A DNA stretch of 64,000 nucleotides from assembly GCA_026261815.1 (NCBI GenBank), contig JAMPIT010000886.1, positions 21,372,001 through 21,436,000 on the forward strand, given 5' to 3'. The notes below the pieces were generated by a model that did not search any database, was not told the origin of the DNA, and worked only from the letters and a program-made list of their open reading frames with translations. Position numbers and translations under genes: made by a program. The DNA is from Monarcha castaneiventris obscurior (Eukaryota > Chordata > Aves > Passeriformes > Monarchidae). Shown here in pieces: positions 54,074 to 64,000 of this stretch. The first letter of the stretch is position 1. The number at the start of each line of letters is the position of its first letter.

Positions 54074-54961
54074 CCATCCTCCCTGCCTGCCTTTGCTCCA
54101 TCCCTCCTTCTTCTATTCCTTGTTTTCGGTTCAGAATGCAAGAGAGAGGTTCTGTTTTGAGCTTTTCCAGTGATGTGTTCAATGGGCTTGGGCTCCTGAC
54201 ATTTGGCTTTGAGTGTCAGCCACAAAGCATAGTTTGAAGCCAGTGGGAGCAGCTGAGGAATAAACTACTATCCAGTTCATGGAAGGGCATCAGTCTGACC
54301 TGCTCTATTTAGCCATTCATTATTTCTCCAGTATCTGTCAATGGATATTGTTGGGTGCTATGTAGATACTTAGAAACATATTGCTAAATCATGCTAAATA
54401 ATTTCAGTTTGTGCCATCAGATTGCCTGACAGTTTCATTCTGGATTTTTTTCAGGATCTGTATTCCTTTCCTCCTTCTTACTGCTGAAGGCAGGGTTTAT
54501 CTATAGAAAGGATAATGGTGTCACCCTTAGTATTCTCTCTCACAAGTAGTCTTCCTCTGTCTTCCAGCTTATTCCACACAGAGGCGTGTTAGAAAACCGG
54601 GCTTTCTGAAAAACATCATTGAAACTGTTGTCTGCCAGTGATGTGTGCCACTGTCTCAAATCCCAGATGGGATGACAAAAGTGACTCTGTCACTGAACTT
54701 GAGCCATTATTCAAAGACAGCATTTTTACCTGGGTTACTATCAGGAAAACAAATATTGGAAATCCATTTCCCACTAGCCAACAGCCAAAGCATCCCTCAC
54801 TTGTATAAAACTTTCCTTTTGCTGGAAATAAAACTGCATCTCCTGAGCCCAGCATGGTGCATTTTAGGCTTGTTTTAATACCAAGTGGGTAGCAATGCTG
54901 CTCAGATTAACAGGCAAGGAAACAGGCCCAGTATTCTGAGAGCCACATGCTAAATAAGAAG

Positions 54962-55110
54962 AATCATGAGCTGGGAATCAGGAAATAAAGGTTGTGCTTC
55001 TGCTTCTGCAGGTGATCCACTGTGTAACTTTGGGCAAACCACTTTCCTCTCTCAGTCTCAATTAGATAGTAAACTTGGGAAATGAAGGTGGTAAGAATAA
55101 TTCAAGTAGG
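54962..55110 (+). mobile_element. MIR-like (CORE) SINE fragment
   Basis: CTGGGAATCAGGAAATAAAG, then CTGCTTCTGCAGGTGATCCA, then CTGTGTAACTTTGGGCAAAC, CACTTTCCTCTCTCAGTCTC and AAATGAAGGTGGTAAGAATA follow MIR order: 'ctgggtt..a.cccagctctgccactgactagctgtgtgaccttgggcaagtcacttaacctctctg.gcctcagt...aaatgggg.taataat'. The block order and the 'tgtgta.ctttgggcaa.c.ctt' core are clear. MIRs are ancient amniote SINEs and are scarce in birds. Confidence 0.75.
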
Positions 55111-58100
55111 GCAGTATCAGCCACATCTCTGCCTGTGCTTATTGCTGGTTTTCTGATTATTTGAATGCTCTGTTTTGTACATGAACTAATGTAGAGCTGT
55201 TTGTTTACCCTTGAAAAATAGTGCTAGCTGTTACTACTTGTGTGAGGGTTAAGATAGGAGAAGCAAAGGAGGGAAAAGGGGAAGTAAAAAGCTTTACTTA
55301 AATGAAAGTGAAGTAAAATATGCTACAGGAAAATGACAATAGAAATGCACACTGTTTTAAGATGACAAGTCTGGGAACAGTCTTTAATTTAAAGGGTCTT
55401 ATCCACAGTTTTCATAAAGAAATGTTAATTAAAAGTGTGATGACATGTTTGGGATTTAAAGGAAATAATTCTGCAAAGGATTTATAGCAATCACAGCTCC
55501 AGAGCATTAGGATTACAGATCCTTGTGCTGTTCCTTTTCAGTGATCATGTGATTGGCCTGCTGTTAAATATAGCTCCCATTTAGCGAATTGAGACAGGCA
55601 TGGGAAAGGTAGGGAGAGTTTCCCTTTAACCAGCGGGATTTCAGAGGTGTTGGAGATTATACAATTCATTAGTTTTTACATAAGATCAAAGGGAAAGAGG
55701 AAGTCTTAATTTGGGCACCAACTGCTACTGTCTGAAAGTCTTGCAGATTAAATGAGAAGAGAACATGTGCAGTGCTAACTGCCTGTGTTAGAGCATGAGA
55801 CTATTGTTTTATATCTCACTAACTCATGGTTCTCTTCCCAGAGATAATTCTCGCACTTAAGACCTTCAGAGATAGTTATGTCTATTGTGAATAGTTCAGC
55901 AACCAGCTGGCTCAGAGGTTAGTGCCTAAGCATCTTTCCCTTGGTCTAATCCCCTGCAAGGTTTTTTTCTGGGCAGTGTTATTAATCTAAAATGACTGCT
56001 AACTGGCTCCTGTGTCAAACATTATTCATTATGTGCTTTAAATGCTTCCTGCAGAGGCCAAAATACATTTTGCTTTTTTAAAAGCGGACCACAAGGAGTG
56101 CCTACGTAGGATATTTCCTAAAAGATTAGACTCAAAATGGCAGTTTAGATGAGGAGGGGAAAAAATTGTCTTCAAAACAAAGCTTCACAATTTAACCAGG
56201 AACATAGAAAATGGACAAACCTCAGTTACCAAAATGCACTTTTCATACAGAATTATCTGTAAGTTGATCCTGTGAAAGAAAACATGCAATCTTGCAGGGC
56301 AGGAGAAATACTTTTATGAAGACATGGAGTAAGTGACCTTATTGGAAAATAAAGATGAAATAAACAAAATTCTTAAAAACAGTAATTCTTTTGTGCCTGG
56401 GGTTTTTTTCAGGTGTCACTGGTGTTGGCATAAAGCATGAGGGGTTTTTTGTGTCAGTGACACTGACGAGCCTTGCATGTGTAATGGCAGTATGGGAAGA
56501 GAGAGAGACAGATAGATTTGAATAGCAATAAGGTGGGTTTTCTTCCAGTGTGAAAAGAGCATGGGATTCATGTGTACTGAGATGAAGTATAGCCTTGCTG
56601 CACAGTGCAAATATTTAATGCTGTTCTAACTACCCCCTGGTTATTGGAGTGTGACAGTTAATAGCCGTCAGCTGCCAAATGCAAAAGTTAAAAAATGAAG
56701 CCAAGTCAAACTCAAAACCCGCAAATCATAAATGTGCTGTAGCTTAGCAGGCAGATCATCTCCAAAGTTTAGAGCCGTGTCGACCTGAGCTGCCTCTCAA
56801 GTGAGAGAAGGATAGAGTGCATCTGTCTTCAGGCCCTCACTTTGCCAGGTACTCGCAGGCAAGTTTTGGCTGGGCTTTCTGCCTCCCAAGGCCCTGGCAC
56901 TTCCGAGTGACAGTTGTAAAGGAGGTTGAGTAAGGGCTGGAATGAAGAAAAGCAAAGCATTATCATTATTCTGGATCAAATATCTCAAGTCAGTGGTGCA
57001 ATGTAAATGCACAGAAAAATGGAAGGGCTCCTAAACTGAGTGTGAGAGAAATTGTGTGCTTAGAAAGCCTCCCTGTCTTTGGTGCCATGGAGATGGTAAC
57101 ATTGGTGTAAAATATTGCCCTAAAAGAAGCATTACTCTGGAATAATAACAGCATATGAGAGAATATTTCAAGAAATAGGTTCAGCTTGAAAATCACCTCT
57201 CCTTCTACCTATTATTTTTCTTATCCATGCTAGAAGTAGCACTTCACTGTACTTAAAAATTGCTGTACTTGGAACATACCTATTTTTTGGGTCCCTGGGA
57301 ATAGTTACATTCCCTCTTCCCCTCTATATTTGCTGGCTGTTCCTCTGTGATGGTAATTACCAAATGTAAGTGATTAGAAGGCCATGCTGCCCTGGCTTCA
57401 GAGTGTCCCTCCAGAGGACAAGGCAGAGCTCAAACATACTTCATGCCCCAGTTAGCTTTATAAAAAGAGTATAGGTTTGGGGTTTTTTAAGGGGTGAGGC
57501 AGTTACCAATCACAGTAGTTTCCAAAAATTAGATTGTTGTCATATCTGTGGATCAGTGAATTATAAATTATATCGTTGATCTAACTCTGGGATTCATTTT
57601 CAGAGATATTACTTATTGGTGGGTCTATTAACGGCACTCGAATAACTTGCAGAATTTCTAGAGTTCTTCTTTCAACCTCTCACATGGACAGACCTATTTT
57701 AGTCTGGCCTGTCCTAAAGCATAGCCAGCTGCTGTGGCTGTCTTGCAGGGTAAGGACAAAGCTTCCCTCTTCGTCTCCCAAGGTCAGTACAATAACAAAC
57801 ACATTTCATGTCTGATAGTAAAAAGCATTTTTCAGTGCAACTTTTGCATTCCGTAAATGGTGACAGATTTCAGAAGATGAACACTGGATTTGGGGAAGGC
57901 TGTGCTCCAGATACAGGGTGCTTTGCATGTATCATGAATACATACATAATATATTCCATTGCCTGAAATTAGCAGTAAAACAACCTTTTGAGACTTCATG
58001 TTTATTATGCACCACAACGTTTCAGGACAAAGCAAGAAACAAGATTTTAGCACATAACCTAGCAAATTCAGCTTGGGAAAGGAAGAAATTAATTTGGAAT

Positions 58101-58164
58101 GACTTGTCATAGTGTGTTTACTATAGAAATTTATGCCAGCTCAGAAGTTAGCCCTTCTACCCTG

Positions 58165-58179
58165 CAGCAGCAGCAGCAG
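58165..58179. repeat. (CAG)5 trinucleotide run
   Basis: Five exact CAG units are preceded by CTG in noncoding sequence. It is short and unlikely to be unstable. Confidence 0.95.
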
Positions 58180-59879
58180 CTTAAATTGGGCCATGGGAGT
58201 CTCACAGAGTAGGAAGTTATTTGAGTTTCCCTGAGGCTCAGAGTTCTGCCCTGAAGAAAGCCTCACATATTGTTGTCTCAAAGAAAAAAGATAATTGTAG
58301 CGTGCTTGGGTATTAACTTGCACAGTATCAGCTACAGCTTTGCAGTTTGTGTTGACATGCAGAAGTACTGTGTCATCCTGAGCATGACAGATCTGCTCAC
58401 CTCTGCCTGACACAGTGTTTGCTTGTCCCTCTTCATCCTACCTACAAAGTCACAAGGAGCATGTTTTATTTATCCGAGACGAGGAACTTTTTTCCTAATG
58501 ACCTCATTTTTCTAAAAGAGATAAAGATGGGGCAGTGGGGAGGACATCTCCCCTGTATCACAGGGGAGAAAATGTGAGAAAATCAGCTTCCCTGAAGACT
58601 CACTCACTCTTTGATGAACTGAGGATAGAAGAACTGTCCTGTGCTAAAAAGGCCAGTGAGATTTCTAACAATCCATTGTTGCTTATGTCTCTTCCTATAT
58701 TTCACACAGCAGTGAGAAATCAACTCTGTTATACCAGCAGGGAGCCCTAGGACTGGCCTCTGTTATTTAATTGGCTTTAATTCTTGTTCTTTAATTTTCT
58801 GTGGATATAACCTGCCCATCCCAAAGCTGTGATACTGAGTGGGAGCAGAGCACAGGGCATTTGCCATTGCAGCCCCAATCACAGTGGAGCTGTGCAGCTG
58901 TTGGGTGGCTCACAGGGCAGAGAGGATCACAAGGGGCTTGGTTTACTTCCCCTCCAAACATCACTAGCAGAAAGAAAACAGAAACAAATGCCTGTTGCAC
59001 AGGCCTCTTGCCTCTCAATTCTGCTCATTTCATGATTCCTTTTGGCTGCCCCTTTCTTTCCAAATCCTAGCTGTGAATACTCCTCTTAAAAAGTAAAGCA
59101 CCATGGAAGGGGCCTTCATGCAGGACTCCTGCCGGCTGCCACTCCTGCTGAAATAAAAAGATTGCAAGAAGCAAGAATTTGAATGAAGGACAAACGTCAC
59201 ATATGCTGTGTGCTCTGGAGGACAAATGCTGCATACAAAATATGTTTAATTGCTGAGTTAATTATCCCACTAAAGTCTAAATGTTGGTTTTTGGCACTCC
59301 TCCTCCCCCCCCTTAGTTGTTTACTTTTATCAGTTAGAAAATAAAAAATCAATGTCATGAAAAACATAATTATATTCCTACTAATCTGGAGTGTTTTCTC
59401 ATTTGAGTACTGCAGTCTGATGCATTTTATCACTTTCCATCAGATTATAGCAGTGGAAATTGCCAGCTAAAAGCTATGGCTTTAGAGCAAAAAGGTGGAA
59501 TAAGCAAACCCACCCCAAAGCCATTTGCCTTGCCAATCAAATCTTATTCCTAATGACAAAGCTTCTGTGATTTCCTTTTTGACAATACATGAATAGCTAG
59601 TGAATAATTGGTTCAACAGGAGCTTCGTTACAATCCAAAAGAGAAAGCAGGATATTTCATGTGAATAATTTGGAATGATTGGTAAAGATGAGGCATTATT
59701 ATAGGATTGCCTTCTGCTCCACAGTCAGAAATACACGGCCTCTTCCTTGTTGAAGTATGAAAACATTTTGTAAATAGTTCTGGGTACTCCCAAGTGGTGG
59801 ATGATCTCGCTACTCAGTGAAATGACTTTTTGGTTGTTACTGTTTATGGATTAAACACACTCATTCTTTATACAAATGG

Positions 59880-60330
59880 GAAGTAATTGAGCTTTGTCTG
59901 GGGAGCCCAGCTGTGGACACATCCTCCCACTCCCAGCTGGAACAGGTTTTGGTGTAAGCTTTGGGTGCTTCTCCTCCTCCACTGCAGCACACAGGGTGGG
60001 GACGCCAACCCACAGAAACCCGGGCCCTGTGCCTGTGCCTTGGCTCCCCCCATCACACTGCTTCACTCTGTGCCATCCAGTCTGGGCTGGAGAGGACAAA
60101 CAAGTGAAGTGCCTCAGGCTTTCCTCAAGGGCTCTGCCACTCCAGTCTTGCAGCTGGGCAAAAGCAATACAGAAAGCTCAGCCTGGTCAGCAGAGTGACC
60201 TGAGGGCATTTAGCAGAGTGGATGAGCCCATGTCAAACACCTGCCTCACCAAGCTGCTCCCTCACCCCAGCTCCCTTACCCTGACCCCCACAGAGCAGGG
60301 CAGTGCAGTCCTGCAGGGTTCTACCAAGTG
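59880..60330. other. GC-richer patch, no gene recognised
   Basis: This patch is markedly richer in C and G than its surroundings and lacks stops over up to 145 codons in one frame. CpG dinucleotides are few (for example around CCCGGGCC), so it is not a CpG island. The open frames overlap in several phases, as expected from composition. Degraded repeat sequence is possible, but no family was recognised. Confidence 0.4.
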
Positions 60331-63119
60331 AACCACGCAGATACTCACATCACACTCCTGTCAAGTTAGGAAAAGGCAAAAGGAGCAGAGATGGGCTTTC
60401 AGGGAATTTCAGGGAATGACCTGGGACTGGGAGCTGACTCCCTGTAAACACAGGCCTTTATTATGCATTGCACCTCTGGGCTCCCTCTCTTGTGATGGGA
60501 ACCCAATCCTGCCAGCCCCAGTATTTCTGACCAGAGCCAATTAAGCTTGTGGCCTTGCTTGGGGATTTCATATGCCCCTAGATTTGCCATGCGGCATCCT
60601 AAACTCTACATATACCTCAGATTTTAACCACCCCCCATTTTTTAAAGGAAGGACCAGTTAATTTCTTTACCCTGCAATAGTAGATGCTTCACTTCAATGA
60701 GAAATCATTCCGTGATTCTGGCAGCCCCTAAATTGAGTTGCCTGACTCCAGCTATCTTGGATGAATGTGAGCTCAACATGGGAAACTCAGCAGTGGAGCA
60801 GCCGTCTCCTTGTCTGCATCCATGAGGATAATGAAGCCTTCTCCAGTAGGTCATCCCAAGACATCATCTGTGAAGCTTTAAAACAGTCAGTGAATGCATT
60901 AAAATATCGCTTTAAAGATAACCTCATAAGGTCATTCAGTCTTCAGGCAGTGCTTTGTTAGTGATTCAAGTGTCGGGGTGTAGGAGCTCAGTTTCTTACT
61001 GTCTGTTGAGTCCTTTTTAGGTTGAGTCAAAGAGGGCCTTGAGAAATACCAGTAAGGTTCTCAGTACCCCCAAGGAAACAAACCCACATCCCAGCTGGAC
61101 CCTTTTCTAAGAGGTTCTGCAGTCTGTGCCACAGCAGGACCACGGAGTAAAGGCAGGTCTCGAGGAGAGCATATTGGGTGAGCATCTGGTGAGAGTATGT
61201 GCCAGTGGACACACATGCCCTCCTGCTCTGGCCTCTGCCTGTTTTGACAGGAGCCAAAAACCAGGGAATTGATTTTTCACCCAGTGTACCCACTATAGCG
61301 CAGCACAGTTATGTTGATGTACAGAGACATACGCTACCTGCCAGAATCTGGCTAATTCCTGCCAAATTCATGACTGTAATAAATAACAACAGCAATGTTG
61401 AACATGATCCTACTCCTCTAGGCAGTGAATAAAACAGCCTTCCCAAATCAGAGGCTGTGGCCCGATGTCAAGTGGCTGCAACCCAGCACACTCAGAGCAG
61501 CTGAGGAGGCTGTGTATACCAGAGGAGATTCACTGCAGGGTAACTTACAGAGAGGGAGGCAGGTTTCGTTTGCTGGGAGGGGCCATTTGCATGGCTAACA
61601 GTTCATCTGAGCTGTCCCTTTACCATGCTAAGGCTCCTCACCCTGTGTGTGCTTCAGATGTGGAGCACCACACTATCCCTGCAGGACTGAGAATCTCCAG
61701 AGGGTCCAGAGCCTTGGCAGACCCTTCTCTGCAGTTTTGAAGTTTACAGGCAATGCCCATGTTCATTTCCATATCCTTGCTTTTTAACACATTTACCCCA
61801 TCTCTCTCTCTGTTCACAGGTCTTCAGGTGGCTGGTCAGCCCAGTGTGTATTGCTGGCATTAAATAACCCTGCCTGAGATAGAACTCATAGCATCAGGGT
61901 TGATGTGTGCAAAACATCAACAAATTCAGGACATGCAGCAACAGTGAGCAGGATTTCTGTGAACAGTTTGGCCATTCATTAACAAAAAGAAAATATTTGT
62001 CATCACTTTTCTCCAGAATGTTTTTACAATGGCAGCTGCTACCTGAGCTGGTATTTGTGTTGCTGAGCAAGTGAGCAGCATCCTAAGGAAATAAACACAC
62101 AGGCAGGTGTGCAACCATGCTCATTTGCTGCTTTTTGAGGGCAGGAGAAGGGTGATGTAATTAGCAGACACATGTTTAAATTTTTAATTAAGAGTTTTAA
62201 TGGATTATTCACTGCCTACCAGAACACACATGCTCTTACTTTCTCACTTTTTCAGTCTGGGTTCCTAAGGAAACCAGGCTTAGTCAGTCATGCTGCCTGC
62301 CTGCCAGCCAGCCTTCCTTCCTAATCAGTGTTGAACTCTTTCGGGTTCATGGCAGGCGAACACCACTTTTCTGGTAAAATCATGACTGCATCACAACACA
62401 GTGGTAGGAAAAGGTCTGAGCAGCTGCTGCAGAGTTTAGCAGTAGGCACAAAGAAATTTCTTCCAGAAACAGGGCCGAGTCTCCAGCAAAATCAACAGGG
62501 GCAGAGGGAGGAAGGTATGAGAGGAAAAAAGGAGAAGAAAAGATCCTGATGGGTTGACCATAGCTTCCCCAGACCCTCTCTGTCTTACTGTTAAGAGTAA
62601 TTTTTTAACATTTTTTTAGTCTCATGCTGCTTGCTGGTGCAGTGATACTCTTCATGGTGCCTATGTGTTACAAGTTGCAATGTTGGGCTGCAGGGCACAG
62701 GGAAAGATCTGCTGGACTCTAAAGAGTTCTATGTGCCACTACTCGCACAAGTTATTTTCTTGTGCTTGTGAATTCATGGCATTATTTCCAGGACACCTTT
62801 AGACTTCGTGTATAGAAAGGCTGGAGGTCTAAGAAAAAGAGTTCCCAAAGTTTCCAGACCAGCATTCTTATCCCTGAGAGAGTGGAAACATCGTAAGACT
62901 ATTAATTTTTCTCCTTCCATGGTTCAGTATTATTAGCGGTAGGTTTGGTTCCTGGATGCATCCACCATTTCTGCTCTTCTGTGAAGGAAAATGGGCTAAC
63001 ATTTTTGCTGATATCATCAGTTTTTAAAAGCTGTGGAGATTTTGAGAGGAACAGCCTGTCAGGAAGCAGCAAGAACTGGTTCTCTGCAAGGAAAGGTGTG
63101 AGCTGGAAGCTAAACACAC

Positions 63120-63560
63120 CAACAGAGCCGGCAGGGCAGAAGCCTCACCAGTCCCACAGCCCCCAGGTGAGCCAAGCAAGGCAGGTCCAGTGGGGCTAGC
63201 GAGGACCAGGCACAGCCCCGTGAACACCAGGCAGGCTCCTGGTGATAAGGCAGGTCTGGGACGAGGCTGGAAGCCATCTCCAGGTCAGGGTCTAGGTCCA
63301 AAGCAGTGGGTCCAAAGCCAGGGACAAGAGTGACTGCAACACAGCACGAGCTTTAGCTCAGATGGGGGCCCGATGGAAGGAGCTCAGCTTAAAAGCAGGT
63401 CCCACAGGAAGTGGGGTCAGCCCTGGCTGTGTACAAGGCCAGCAAAGGAGTGGGGGAGCTCTCATCTCTGCAAGCTCCAAGCTGGCCCTGAGCCCAGACA
63501 GCCAAAGAGCCAGGAGGGGACATGCTCTCAGGGCCCTCAGACAGGGCCCTCATCTCTCTG
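63120..63560. other. GC-richer patch with a short direct repeat, no gene recognised
   Basis: Purine/C-rich sequence contains a 14-bp-spaced repeat of GGTCCAAAGC near 63293-63320 and repeated GGGCCCTCA-type words near 63530-63550. Overlapping open frames of 63-95 codons on both strands reflect composition. It could be degraded LTR or other repeat DNA, but I cannot show it. Confidence 0.35.
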
Positions 63561-64000
63561 TTTACGCTTGCTGAAGCATGGAGTAAGTCAGAAAGTTGCT
63601 ATGTGGTGTGGAATGGTCCCTGATGGCTTTAAATCCCATAATTTTCCCTTTGGGATTTAGGCTTGCCAGATATAACTGCTGCTTGTGGCCTGGTGGTCCA
63701 GCGAATGATTTTTCCAAACCTATGGGGTAGGACAAAATCATGAGACTACTCAGAACCTGCTGGTGAACATTCTGGTGGGTATGGCATGGAGAGGACCCTG
63801 TGTTTGTGCACAATGTGAGATGGATGACCACCTGGGGAGTCCAACTTCAGAGTCATCAATATTAAAGCACAGAAGCTGATCAGCCAGAAATGAAGCACAT
63901 TGTTACAGCCAAACAAAAAATCTGAAAAGGAAAACAAAGAAAAAAGAAAACCAACCCAAACGAAACACCAAGCTCTTTCTGTATGTGCACAGTTTAAGTG

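Larger units (their letters stand above)
52781..64000. other. Intergenic sequence downstream of ADK
   Basis: No coding exon of another gene was recognised on either strand. In mammals the next gene in this direction is KAT6B, roughly 100 kb away, and no KAT6B-like exon is visible here. Contents are a (CTTC)n microsatellite (53966-54073), a MIR-like SINE (54962-55110), a (CAG)5 run (58165-58179), a poly-C run near 59305-59315, and GC-richer patches at 59880-60330 and 63120-63560. Open frames of up to 145 codons in the GC-rich patches have no domain, start context or splice support. Confidence 0.75.

Noticed and set aside
53877..54225. Lys-Glu-Gly-Arg repeat proteins (minus strand) and a Ser-Phe-Leu-Pro protein (plus strand)
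   Set aside because: Both are translations of the CTTC/GAAG microsatellite in different frames.
59894..60331. 145-codon + strand open frame, the longest in the window
   Set aside because: It lies in a GC-rich patch with overlapping open frames in several phases and composition-driven Pro/Ser/Leu content. No family resemblance or splice signals.
63120..63560. Possible CpG-island promoter of the next gene
   Set aside because: The patch is GC-rich but CpG-poor, and no first exon or start context is apparent.

Overview
The window is vertebrate nuclear DNA, most likely from a bird. It carries the 3' end of one gene, ADK (adenosine kinase), on the + strand. The lineage call rests on four things: long introns with canonical GT/AG borders; an ADK reading frame nearly identical to the vertebrate enzyme; CR1-type LINE fragments as the main recognisable transposons; and sparse, heavily diverged ancient amniote repeats (a MIR-like SINE, an old CR1/L3-like 3' end, and 'TTGACTTCAATGG'-type repeats). 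A turtle or crocodilian would be expected to show many more and better preserved CR1 copies, and a mammal would show Alu/B1/L1 elements. The species cannot be named from the sequence.

Layout. Positions 1-5116 are the 3' part of an ADK intron whose 5' end lies outside the window. Four coding exons follow: 5117-5152 (36 nt), 11262-11376 (115 nt), 34266-34352 (87 nt) and 51608-51732 (125 nt including TGA). The introns between them are 6,109, 22,889 and 17,255 bp. Joined, the exons encode the last 120 residues of the enzyme, equivalent to residues 226-345 of the 345-residue short human isoform. Exon phases (0-0, 0-1, 1-1, 1-stop) fit without a frameshift or internal stop. The third exon carries the PfkB-family motif DTNGAGD with the catalytic aspartate. 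The 3' UTR runs from 51733 to about 52780 and ends with an AATAAA and a GT-rich element. The remaining 11 kb (52781-64000) looks intergenic: no exon of another gene was recognised, but it holds a (CTTC)n microsatellite of about 90 bp and a MIR-like SINE.

The long introns hold CR1 fragments at 13573-13850 (+), 15062-15232 (-) and 39856-39947 (+), older repeats, short tandem duplications, inverted repeats and homopolymer tracts. The other open reading frames of 60-145 codons look like chance frames, or frames inside repeats. No rRNA, tRNA, CRISPR array, complete transposon or second protein-coding gene was seen.

I found no evidence of an undescribed biological system. The items most worth a second look are a cluster of three perfect short hairpins at 39012-39141, an 86%-identical 51-bp tandem duplication at 1956-2057, the GGAA-type microsatellite just past ADK, and several AT-rich stretches that could be conserved regulatory DNA. 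All of these are modest.
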